From the NCBI GenBank assembly GCA_903849835.1, contig CAINKA010000147.1, positions 1-14,508 of the forward strand: a stretch of DNA of 14,508 nt, given 5' to 3'. Each line of letters opens with the position of its first letter. Position 1 is the stretch's first letter. Below the pieces are notes generated by a model. The model had not been told where the DNA came from. It was given only the letters and a program-made list of their open reading frames with translations, and searched no databases. This stretch comes from an uncultured Alphaproteobacteria bacterium (GTDB lineage: Bacteria; Pseudomonadota; Alphaproteobacteria; Rickettsiales; UBA1997). Made by a program: the position numbers and the translations under genes. Below are positions 5,116-12,690 of this stretch, in pieces.

Positions 5116-8100
5116 TTATGGTTTAGGGCTAGATCCGCTGCTATTAGCGCCTCCGCCAGAAGATCCGATGATATTAGCGCCTCCGCCAGAAGATCCGATG
5201 ATATTAGCGCCTCCGCCAGAAGATCCAGAGTGATTGCCACGAGGACTTCCACCCTCATCATCTTTCTCAGCAGATTTTCCTCTACTCATCATTTTTCTTG
5301 CGGCACTTACTCCGGCTCGTGCAGCCGGTGCCCCAAGTTTTTTAGCTGCACCAACAGCGCGTTTCTGAGCTGTTCTCGCAGCTTTTTTGACTGCGTCAAA
5401 CATGCCTTTGGAGGCTAAGTCTGGTCCAGTTGGACTACCACTTCCGATTAATGTTTTGGTCATATCCGGAATTTCATCCATGAATTTGCACAGCAAAAAC
5501 ATTACCAAGGCAGCTTTTAAAAGTGTGAGAACTTTTTCTTTGGCGTTGTGATCAAAAATATTTATTAAAATCGGAATAGATAAGCCAATTACTTCTAAGC
5601 CCGGAAATTTTCCGAAACTGTCAATTCTTATCAAGCAAGCAACGCTATCAAGCATTGGATCAACTTCCGTCTGACCCGGTTTGTTGCAAGCTGGTTTGTT
5701 TCCATCGACATAAGGATCGACAGTGCCATCGCTGTTTATACATGTTTTTGAGCAAGAGATTGTTCTTGATGGGGGTGCTCCACTAAAGGTTGCGCTGCCA
5801 ATTACGGTTTTGTCCAAAACCATAACAAAAATTGCAATATAGGCGAAAAGCAGCATTGGCTGCAGACAAAACCCGATTAAATTTGATAGCCATCCGTTAA
5901 AAATATTTTTTGTTTTTTCGAATAAAAGTGTCGGAATTATTATCGGAGAAATGAAGACGAAAATAATGATCGATATGCATGAGGACAGAAAAATATGCAA
6001 TGCACGTATCGTTGCGACTATGAAGAAAAATCCAAAAAACATTACCGATAGCGCAAAATAAATTCCGATCGGGCCGGTCAAAAATCCGGCTAAAATGAGA
6101 CTCGCGATATTTGCGGCAGAGACTTCGGGACCAAATCCGAGATAGCGCGCAATCTTGCAGTCAAGCGTATCCCACATCGCCAAATATTCTTTTCCCGGCG
6201 GATATTTTTTATCTATTGCTGCTGCGGTTGTAATTCCATCTTTATCGGTCAGATCTCCGAATTGACATCCGTCGCGATAAGCATCCTGGTCATTGACCTG
6301 AATTTTAAAAACCATTCGAGATAATTCGGATGAGGCTCCGTAAATACCGTTGAAGAACATCCCTTGCCAAGCGTTGCCAGTTGAGAAATAAAGGACGAGA
6401 GCAATTTTTACGATGTAAACCAAAATATCTTTTTTCTGTCTGATGTCATTTTTTCCGATCAAAATATTCATGCCGTAAAACATGACGGATAATGTCAAAA
6501 CCATTTTTACTATGTTCTGCATCGCGTCTTGTATCGTTGTAAAAAATGATACTTTTTTTACTCGTTCACCTTTTTTGTGAGGAAGGCCGCTAGATTCATC
6601 GGTGACGTAAGTGTTGCTAGAGCATAGGCCATCAGCGGATTGTTGTTCTTTGTAGTTTGCACAATCGCTATGTCCGGCTCGATTATAAAAAACATTTTCC
6701 AAAGTTTCTTTTATGCATTGAGCGATTGGTGCGCTAAAATGTTTTTGGCTGCCAAGTATAAATCCGCCACCAAGTGCAGTTTTGTTTTGTGAATCTCCAA
6801 TAAAATTCAGGCAGGCCATGGCAAAATAAGGGGAGGAGATGTTGCTGATATATTTGAAGGAGGGCTCTGAAGATTTTGTGCAGTGTCGCAGATATTGGCA
6901 ATAATTTCTGCATTTGCCGGCTAGATCGTTGTAGGTGCAATTGGCATTTCTTATATCGCTTTTAAGATTGCAGGTTTGGTTTTTCAACCCATCTACGATG
7001 TCTGCCTGAGTGATCATCGTCCAATATCCTTCGCTCCATTTATCGCCGCCGTTCCATTTTCCATCTTGGTAATAATCGCAATATTCCGTTCCACCTCCAA
7101 TCGAAAAATTATAAGGACATAGGCTGTAAGTTTCTGCGCAAATTAATCTGCCTTCATCTAGCGATTTCGCTGTGAATGTAATGTTTAAGCCGTAGCTGAC
7201 GATGTTGCACTTGGTTCCTGCTCTGCAGAATTTGCGCTTTGGAGTTCCTCCTTCTTTAAATTCAACACAAACATATTCCCTACTTCTCGAGATGCAGCAA
7301 TTGTAGGCCTCTTTAAATTTTAGTGCTCTGTCTTCGGAAAGAGCCGCGTTTGTTAGCGGATCATTTTCTCCGTTATGCAAGTCGTATTTTTTGCAATTAT
7401 AATTACCGGATTCCACGCCCTTGAGGTAATATTTTTGTTTCGGATACGGAGCTTCAGCTTTTTTTGTCACATCTTCACAAGCATTGCCCTCACTAGGGTT
7501 ATCCTCAACTTCAATCCCGCCGTAATACCACTCGTTATAGGCCGTGTCATTTGCAGCTAAGCTAAGCTTTGAAACATCCTCTCTGGCATATTTTTCTACC
7601 GCTAATTTTACCACTTGCTTGTGATATGGCAGGCTATTCGTTTGGTTTTTTGGATCTGGCATTACCCAGTCAGCTCCACAAATTCTAGAATTGGCGAAGG
7701 TGCGTGATGCAGCTCCGTAAATTGAGCCAAGTTCTACCAATGAAGATGCAAGAGAGGCAGCTGCTGTGCCTACAAATCCAAGACAAACATTATCGGTTCT
7801 AGCAGCTTTTCCTGCTCTGATGAGGTCTTTAGCATCCAATATCGGCGATGGCGTTAGCCTCGGAACTTTACTTCCTGTGCCGCATTTCCAATTCATCGCA
7901 GCGATCGCGCCTTTAGTAGTGGCGTAGGATGTTGCTACAACCGTGATGCATACCGGATTGCTCATGTCGAATAGCACATCCTTACCTCCGCTTGTTGGAT
8001 TAAAATCTAACGTTTCAACATCTCCAGTTGTTGCATTGCATGTCCTAATCCTCCCAACCCCATAATCCAAATCAGCGTAAGAATTTTTTGTTGTGAGAAT

Positions 8101-8181
8101 TGATGCGAAAAAAAAAGCAGCAAAAAGCAGCGAGCGAGAAAATGTTTTAAATTTTTTTTTCAGAAAAGTTTGCACGAGCAT
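5116..8181 (-). CDS. virB6: Extended VirB6/TrbL-family type IV secretion protein
   Basis: A 1021-residue inner-membrane channel component of a type IV secretion system, far longer than classical VirB6 (about 300 residues) but like the extended VirB6 proteins of Rickettsiales. Residues 1-36 look like a signal peptide ending SYA. Residues 37-545 are a soluble, probably periplasmic domain with about two dozen cysteines (e.g. C295-C296, C424, C428, C434). The VirB6 core follows, with hydrophobic segments near 555-573, 585-601, 690-755, 765-790, 860-876 and 885-898. An extra Cys-containing loop (about 800-850) interrupts it. The tail (930-1021) is basic, then Ser/Gly-rich, and ends in repeats of GSSGGGANII. 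The ATG follows the virB4 stop with no gap. Only one virB6 is present, where Rickettsia has several in a row. The role of the extended domain is not established here. Confidence 0.92.
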   Translation of the reverse strand: MLVQTFLKKKFKTFSRSLLFAAFFFASILTTKNSYADLDYGVGRIRTCNATTGDVETLDFNPTSGGKDVLFDMSNPVCITVVATSYATTKGAIAAMNWKCGTGSKVPRLTPSPILDAKDLIRAGKAARTDNVCLGFVGTAAASLASSLVELGSIYGAASRTFANSRICGADWVMPDPKNQTNSLPYHKQVVKLAVEKYAREDVSKLSLAANDTAYNEWYYGGIEVEDNPSEGNACEDVTKKAEAPYPKQKYYLKGVESGNYNCKKYDLHNGENDPLTNAALSEDRALKFKEAYNCCISRSREYVCVEFKEGGTPKRKFCRAGTKCNIVSYGLNITFTAKSLDEGRLICAETYSLCPYNFSIGGGTEYCDYYQDGKWNGGDKWSEGYWTMITQADIVDGLKNQTCNLKSDIRNANCTYNDLAGKCRNYCQYLRHCTKSSEPSFKYISNISSPYFAMACLNFIGDSQNKTALGGGFILGSQKHFSAPIAQCIKETLENVFYNRAGHSDCANYKEQQSADGLCSSNTYVTDESSGLPHKKGERVKKVSFFTTIQDAMQNIVKMVLTLSVMFYGMNILIGKNDIRQKKDILVYIVKIALVLYFSTGNAWQGMFFNGIYGASSELSRMVFKIQVNDQDAYRDGCQFGDLTDKDGITTAAAIDKKYPPGKEYLAMWDTLDCKIARYLGFGPEVSAANIASLILAGFLTGPIGIYFALSVMFFGFFFIVATIRALHIFLSSCISIIIFVFISPIIIPTLLFEKTKNIFNGWLSNLIGFCLQPMLLFAYIAIFVMVLDKTVIGSATFSGAPPSRTISCSKTCINSDGTVDPYVDGNKPACNKPGQTEVDPMLDSVACLIRIDSFGKFPGLEVIGLSIPILINIFDHNAKEKVLTLLKAALVMFLLCKFMDEIPDMTKTLIGSGSPTGPDLASKGMFDAVKKAARTAQKRAVGAAKKLGAPAARAGVSAARKMMSRGKSAEKDDEGGSPRGNHSGSSGGGANIIGSSGGGANIIGSSGGGANSSGSSPKP
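5131..5220. repeat. Tandem 30-bp repeat in the 3' end of virB6
   Basis: Three head-to-tail 30-bp units (5131-5160, 5161-5190, 5191-5220); the last two are identical and the first differs at three bases, and a partial fourth follows. Each encodes ten residues, GSSGGGANII or close variants, near the C-terminus of VirB6. Because the unit is a multiple of three, copy-number change keeps the frame. Confidence 0.95.
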
Positions 8182-10572
8182 TTATTTTTTCGGAGCGGAG
8201 CGTTCGTAATAAATCGGAAGCCAATCATCTGGATCATCGCCAACCTCTTCGATGATTTGATCAAGCAAAAGTATCGTATCAATGCGGCCGGATAAAACTC
8301 TGATTAGCTCATCCATTCCGCTCAAATCAATCCTCGCGATGACACCGTCATTATCCTGTTTGACTAGAAAGAATCTGGTCGAAGGGTCTGTCGTTTTCAC
8401 TAAATTAAATTCGCGTTCCGAGAGCATGAAAACTTCGCGATAGAGAATCGAGGCTTTCAGATTTGGAAGAAAAATTTGCGTGGAGGTTTGCTGAACGAGA
8501 GTGTCAGAGATGCTGCTCTTCGCCGCGTCTTCAACTGACTGCGTCGCGAAGACTACGAAGGTGTTGAGTTTTCTTAAAACTTTCAGCCAATCTTTAATTT
8601 TTGGCGCGAAAACCGGATTGCCGATCAATGCCCAAGCCTCGTCCAAAATAATCATCGTTGGAGAGCCGTCGAGTGAGCATTGAATGCGATGAAAAAGGTA
8701 AAGCAGCACTGGCCCGATGCATGCTTTGTCTTGCAAAATATGAGCCATTTCAATTCCGAAACTGCGCGCTGAAGTGAAGTCGATTACGTCTTCCTCATTG
8801 TCGAAAAGTTTAGCGTGAGATCCTCCCGAATGCCACATTGCAAGACGACCAGCGAGAGTTCCTGGGCCGCTCAAACCCATGAATGGCGCGATGTTGCGTA
8901 ATCTTCTTTGCGCTTTTGGAAGTTTATAATTTCCGCTCACCGCTTCGTTAACGCGTTCAACTTCGTGAGCTGGTAATGGCACATCTCCGTTTGAAACCAA
9001 GGCTTTCAAAAAATCAATCAGGAAGGATCTGTTCTCGCTCGTATCTTCAAGTTGAAATGGATTGAAGCCCGAAGCTGAGGCTGCGGTTGGAATCATGTAG
9101 CGGCCGCGAATGGCTCGGATGAAGATTTCAGCGCCTCGGTCTTTGTCGAAGAAAAATAATCTGCCATTAAATTTTTGGGCTTGAGCGCATAAAAAATTTA
9201 ACAACACAGTTTTACCAGCACCTGTCGGACCAATGATCATGCTATGTCCGACATCTCGCACGTGAAAGCTGAAAAAAAACGGAGTTCCGGAAACCGTGCT
9301 GAGAACTGTGACGGCGTCGCCCCAATGGTTTTTCTTTCTCTTGCCCGAAGGGTAATTGTGAAATGAGGCGAAGGCCGCGATGTTGAAAGTGTTAACAACG
9401 CTGCGGCGCGCCATGTAATCAACATTGCATGGAAGTTGCGCCCAGTAAGACGGTTCGAGATTCATTTTTTCGCGAACAGCCGTGATGCCTGAATTTGAAA
9501 GCTCAACCACCGCTAAAGACAAAGCACTTTCCAAAGATTTTACGCTATCCTCGATGCATAAAACCGTGAGGTGATGATTGCCGAAACCGAATTCGCCGCT
9601 CATCGCAGAGTCGAGAGCTTGATCGATTTCTTGAATTTGTGAAACCGCTACGTCCTCTGATTGCACGAGTCGGCGTTGTTGCAATTGCATTGAACTAATC
9701 GCGATCATGCGATTGATGAAGGAAAATGATTGCGAAATAATTAGCTCAAAAGGCATCTGCATGAAGCCGTCAAAAACGCCGGCATGTGTGGATGGGCGAT
9801 ATTCTTTGACCGAGACGGTTCCTGCATATTTCACGCCACCGGGATGATGTGCTTCGATCGATTTATTCCCGAAATAAAGTCGGCTAATCGGTAAGTGATG
9901 GGAAATTTCACCGAGTGGAATTGTCATTGGTTGCGAATAGCCGCAATTTACGAGGCGCGAAAGAAATTCTAAAATTTCTGACGTAACTCCATCTTCACTT
10001 TCAGCCAAGCCAAGCACGGTTGCGCCATAATTTCCGTAACCGTTTAAAACGCGTTCCGTCATTTCTTCGATCTCGTCGAAAGCTTCGCGCATGTAATTTT
10101 CCCAAGATGATTTATCGGTTTTGTGTTGAAGTTTTTTTGCGAGAGATTCAAGCGCCGCCGCACCGCTTGAATCTTGGCCTCGCACCAAAGTGAAATAATG
10201 CTCGTTGACGAAACTTTTTGCGCCGGAATGTTTTCCGCCCCACTGCTTGTTGAGGTCGTCGGAAAATTTGTCGGGCATTTCGCCATCAGGAAAACTTTTT
10301 TCTTTGCGACGAATTGTGTGAAAATAAAGCGAAAAATTTCCGGAGGACATGCCCTTCAGCAAGTTGTTTCTAGCATTTTTTTTAAGATCAACATCGGCAT
10401 CATCAGCGGTTTCAAATGCAAAGCCTTTAATTTTTATGACCCGAACCAGCTCTTCTTTGTAGGTTAAAATTGTGTCAGAATTCCAATGGCATTTGTAGGG
10501 AATAAAATGCGCCGCAGAAACTTCATATTTTGTAACTTTTTCCTTTGCTGGCTTGAGTGTAGAAAGGCGCAT
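8182..10572 (-). CDS. virB4: Type IV secretion ATPase VirB4
   Basis: A 796-residue VirB4/CagE/TrbE-family ATPase that powers assembly and transport by the type IV secretion machine at the inner membrane. The N-terminal half (1-400) is the membrane- and partner-binding region of the family. The C-terminal half holds the motor domain: Walker A GPTGAGKT at 448-455, Walker B MIILDEAWAL at 640-649, and a downstream FATQSVEDA segment (675-683) typical of the family. Length and motifs are intact. Its stop abuts the virB6 ATG (TAAATG), so the two are translationally linked. The upstream gene in Rickettsiales clusters is normally virB3; here 10573-10650 is non-coding and is followed by a palindromic element. 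No Shine-Dalgarno site precedes the ATG. Confidence 0.97.
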   Translation of the reverse strand: MRLSTLKPAKEKVTKYEVSAAHFIPYKCHWNSDTILTYKEELVRVIKIKGFAFETADDADVDLKKNARNNLLKGMSSGNFSLYFHTIRRKEKSFPDGEMPDKFSDDLNKQWGGKHSGAKSFVNEHYFTLVRGQDSSGAAALESLAKKLQHKTDKSSWENYMREAFDEIEEMTERVLNGYGNYGATVLGLAESEDGVTSEILEFLSRLVNCGYSQPMTIPLGEISHHLPISRLYFGNKSIEAHHPGGVKYAGTVSVKEYRPSTHAGVFDGFMQMPFELIISQSFSFINRMIAISSMQLQQRRLVQSEDVAVSQIQEIDQALDSAMSGEFGFGNHHLTVLCIEDSVKSLESALSLAVVELSNSGITAVREKMNLEPSYWAQLPCNVDYMARRSVVNTFNIAAFASFHNYPSGKRKKNHWGDAVTVLSTVSGTPFFFSFHVRDVGHSMIIGPTGAGKTVLLNFLCAQAQKFNGRLFFFDKDRGAEIFIRAIRGRYMIPTAASASGFNPFQLEDTSENRSFLIDFLKALVSNGDVPLPAHEVERVNEAVSGNYKLPKAQRRLRNIAPFMGLSGPGTLAGRLAMWHSGGSHAKLFDNEEDVIDFTSARSFGIEMAHILQDKACIGPVLLYLFHRIQCSLDGSPTMIILDEAWALIGNPVFAPKIKDWLKVLRKLNTFVVFATQSVEDAAKSSISDTLVQQTSTQIFLPNLKASILYREVFMLSEREFNLVKTTDPSTRFFLVKQDNDGVIARIDLSGMDELIRVLSGRIDTILLLDQIIEEVGDDPDDWLPIYYERSAPKK

Positions 10573-10650
10573 TATTTTTTAAAAATCACAAATTTTTTGA
10601 AGGCGTTTGAAATTATTTTTGTAAGCAAGAAAGTAAAGGCAAAGAGTGTC

Positions 10651-10813
10651 TAGAGCCCGTATTCAAATTCATCGCACCTCGCTTTTCCGTAAATTTTTGC
10701 TCTTTTTTGCGTAAAATTTTTCGTAATATTCCCGATATTGCAAAAAATTTTACGCAAAAATCGCTAAAAATTTCCAAAAAATCGAGGCACGCTGAATTTG
10801 AATACAGGCTCTA
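10651..10813. mobile_element. 163-bp full-length palindrome, MITE-like, without coding capacity
   Basis: The first 21 bp, starting TAGAGCC, match the inverted last 21 bp, ending GGCTCTA, at 20 of 21 positions. Reading inward, the arms align without gaps to a centre near 10732, with blocks such as GCGTAAAATTTTT paired with its complement. The element could form a very long hairpin. It has no reading frame of note, and I see no convincing target-site duplication apart from a possible TA. Defined terminal inverted repeats suggest a non-autonomous mobile element, although an old palindromic repeat is also possible. The right end supplies the stop codon of the ampG-like gene, and the hairpin may act as its terminator. 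Confidence 0.7.
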
Positions 10814-12046
10814 AGTTTTGTGAATTTTTTTTGCCGTCAACCAAAATAAAAAAACCAATCCCGGTGCTGCTAAAAAAGTTGAGAAGATAAAAAAATTATA
10901 CCAACCGATTGTTTGAGCAACGACTCCGGCGCTTGACGCCAGAAGGCTTCGCGCCAATGTTGCGCAAGAAACCAAAAGCGCATATTGCGTCGCGCTAAAA
11001 GCGATGCTGCAAAGGCTGCTCAAGTAAGCGACGAAAACTGAATCACCAATTCCGCCGCTAAAATTTTCAGCAAAAATTACGAAATAAAGCAGGTGAGTGT
11101 CATAGCCAATTTCGGATAAATAAGAAAAAGCTAAATTTGAAAACATCTGCGCAAATCCTGCGATCCAAAGGCTTTTAATTATGCCGATTTTTTTTACTAA
11201 AATTCCTCCGATAAAAACTCCGAACAGTGTCGCAAAAAGTCCAAAAGTTTTTACGATGCTCGCGATTTCAATTTTGCTGAAACCGATTTCAAGCAGGAAT
11301 GGCAAGGTTAGATTGCCAGCGAAAGAATCTCCGAGTTTAAAAAAAACTATGAAAGCGAGAATGAAATACCAACGAGAATGGCGCGTAAAATCCGACATCG
11401 GCTCGATGACAGAATTTTTAAACCAGGAAATAAAATCATGATGCTTCGGTCGAAAATTTTTTCGCGTTTCATCGGCAAAAATTGCGAAAGTAATGAATGA
11501 AAACATGAAGCCCGACATGATGAAATAAACTGCGTCCCAACTCATTATCTCCGCTAATGCCAAGGCTCCAGCGCCTGAGATTAACATGCCAATGCGATAG
11601 CCGTAAACGTAAAAACTTGCAGCAATTCCCTGATTTTCTTTTTCGATTAATTCAATGCGATAGCCATCAATCACGATATCTTGGCTGGCAGAAGCGAAGG
11701 CGACTAGAAAAGCAAAAACAGCGATCGAGCTTAGATTGGCGGTGATTCCGGCGATTCCTAAAAATGAAATAAAAATCACCAAAAATAATTGCGTTAAAAT
11801 TATCCAAGATTTTCTTTGGCCAAAAAATTTTGTGAGGAATGGAATTCTGCAAGAATCAATGATCGGCGCGAATAAAAATTTTAGAGTGTAGGGCAAGCTG
11901 ACGAGAGAAAAAAATCCGATGGTTTTTAAATCAAAACCTTTTTCAAGAAGAAGGGCTTTGAGCGTTGATAGCACAAGCGCAATCGGAAGTCCCGAAGAAA
12001 TTCCCAAGAAAAAAATTATCGCAAGATTTTTGTAAGATTTTTGCAC
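10811..12046 (-). CDS. AmpG-like muropeptide MFS transporter
   Basis: A 411-residue major facilitator with about 12 hydrophobic segments. It matches AmpG permeases, which import anhydromuropeptides (GlcNAc-anhMurNAc peptides) through the inner membrane for cell-wall recycling. Diagnostic stretches are LGISSGLPIALVLSTLK (14-30), TIGFFSLVSLPYTLKFLFAP (42-61), SASQDIVIDGYRIE (119-132) and YGYRIGMLISGAGALALA (148-165). The start is GTG (12044-12046), the first good start after an in-frame TAA; no ATG is near. The last codon is followed by TAG formed from the first three bases of the palindromic element. Rickettsiales carry several AmpG-family proteins whose substrates are not all known, so the exact cargo is uncertain and no symbol is given. 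Confidence 0.92.
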   Translation of the reverse strand: MQKSYKNLAIIFFLGISSGLPIALVLSTLKALLLEKGFDLKTIGFFSLVSLPYTLKFLFAPIIDSCRIPFLTKFFGQRKSWIILTQLFLVIFISFLGIAGITANLSSIAVFAFLVAFASASQDIVIDGYRIELIEKENQGIAASFYVYGYRIGMLISGAGALALAEIMSWDAVYFIMSGFMFSFITFAIFADETRKNFRPKHHDFISWFKNSVIEPMSDFTRHSRWYFILAFIVFFKLGDSFAGNLTLPFLLEIGFSKIEIASIVKTFGLFATLFGVFIGGILVKKIGIIKSLWIAGFAQMFSNLAFSYLSEIGYDTHLLYFVIFAENFSGGIGDSVFVAYLSSLCSIAFSATQYALLVSCATLARSLLASSAGVVAQTIGWYNFFIFSTFLAAPGLVFLFWLTAKKIHKT

Positions 12047-12052
12047 CTTCGT

Positions 12053-12131
12053 GAATTTAGGATTTAAGATTTAGGATTTAAGATTTAGCTTTCCGTCAAA
12101 TCTAAAATCCTAAATCTAAAATCTAAAATTT
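12053..12131. repeat. Heptamer-repeat hairpin between ampG and hslV
   Basis: The 89-bp gap between the two divergent starts is almost all one hairpin. The left arm (12053-12088) is a run of alternating GATTTAG and GATTTAA heptamers. The right arm (12097-12131) is its near-complement, built of AATCTAAA and AATCCTAAA units, across a short TTTCCGTC-like loop. It must overlap both promoters and could control both genes or be a structured 5' leader. On the minus strand a TTGACG lies in the loop, but no good -10 follows. Confidence 0.75.
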
Positions 12132-12135
12132 ATTT

Positions 12136-12687
12136 ATGTTTGATCACAAAGATGCGTCAAAAATTTACGGCACAACAATTCTTTCGGTGCGAAAAAATGG
12201 CAAAGTTGCAATTGCGGGAGATGGGCAAGTTTCATTCGGTTCGACGGTGTTAAAATCAAATGCAAAAAAAATTAGAAAACTTGGTGATGGCACGATCATC
12301 GGCGGTTTTGCTGGCGCCACGGCCGATGCATTTACTTTGTTTGAAAGATTGGAAACAAAACTCGACCAATATCCAAATCAGCTAATGCGCGCCTGCGTTG
12401 AGTTGGCGAAGGATTGGAGAACAGATAAATATCTTCGTCGTTTGGAAGCCATGATGATCGTAGTCGATAAAAACATTTCTTTAGTTTTAACGGGGAATGG
12501 CGATGTGATTGAGCCGGAAGATGGAATTGCGGGAATCGGATCGGGAGGAAATTATGCTATCGCAGCTGCGCGAGCCTTGTCTTCAATCGAAAATTTATCC
12601 GCAGAAAGAATCGTCCAAAGATCAATGAAAATCGCTGCAGATCTGTGTGTCTACACCAACAATAACATCGTCATTGAAACGCTTTAA
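12136..12687 (+). CDS. hslV: HslV, protease subunit of the HslVU (ClpQY) complex
   Basis: A 183-residue N-terminal threonine peptidase that forms the dodecameric core of the ATP-dependent HslUV protease in the cytoplasm. After a 12-residue propeptide (MFDHKDASKIYG), processing exposes Thr13 of TTILSVRK, the catalytic nucleophile. Other family blocks are GDGQVSFG (28-35), the GFAGATADAFTLFERLE region, ELAKDWRTDKYLRRLEA, GNGDVIEPEDGI, GSGGNYA and a C-terminal AADLCVYTN. Length is normal. The ATP-dependent unfoldase hslU, usually the next gene, is absent here; tolB begins 3 nt after the hslV stop. HslU must be encoded elsewhere for activity. Confidence 0.97.
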   Translation: MFDHKDASKIYGTTILSVRKNGKVAIAGDGQVSFGSTVLKSNAKKIRKLGDGTIIGGFAGATADAFTLFERLETKLDQYPNQLMRACVELAKDWRTDKYLRRLEAMMIVVDKNISLVLTGNGDVIEPEDGIAGIGSGGNYAIAAARALSSIENLSAERIVQRSMKIAADLCVYTNNNIVIETL

Positions 12688-12690
12688 ATA

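Noticed and set aside
5131..5226. CRISPR-like short tandem repeat
   Set aside because: The units are contiguous with no unique spacers and translate into an in-frame repeat of VirB6.
5035..5418. Open frame of 127 codons on the plus strand with repeated SARRSDDI
   Set aside because: It is antisense to the tRNA and to the repeat-bearing end of virB6. The repeat in it is the same 30-bp tandem unit read backward, and no start site or family match supports it.
10573..10810. Missing virB3 hidden upstream of virB4
   Set aside because: No open frame of about 90 codons exists; the space is an AT-rich leader and the 163-bp palindrome.
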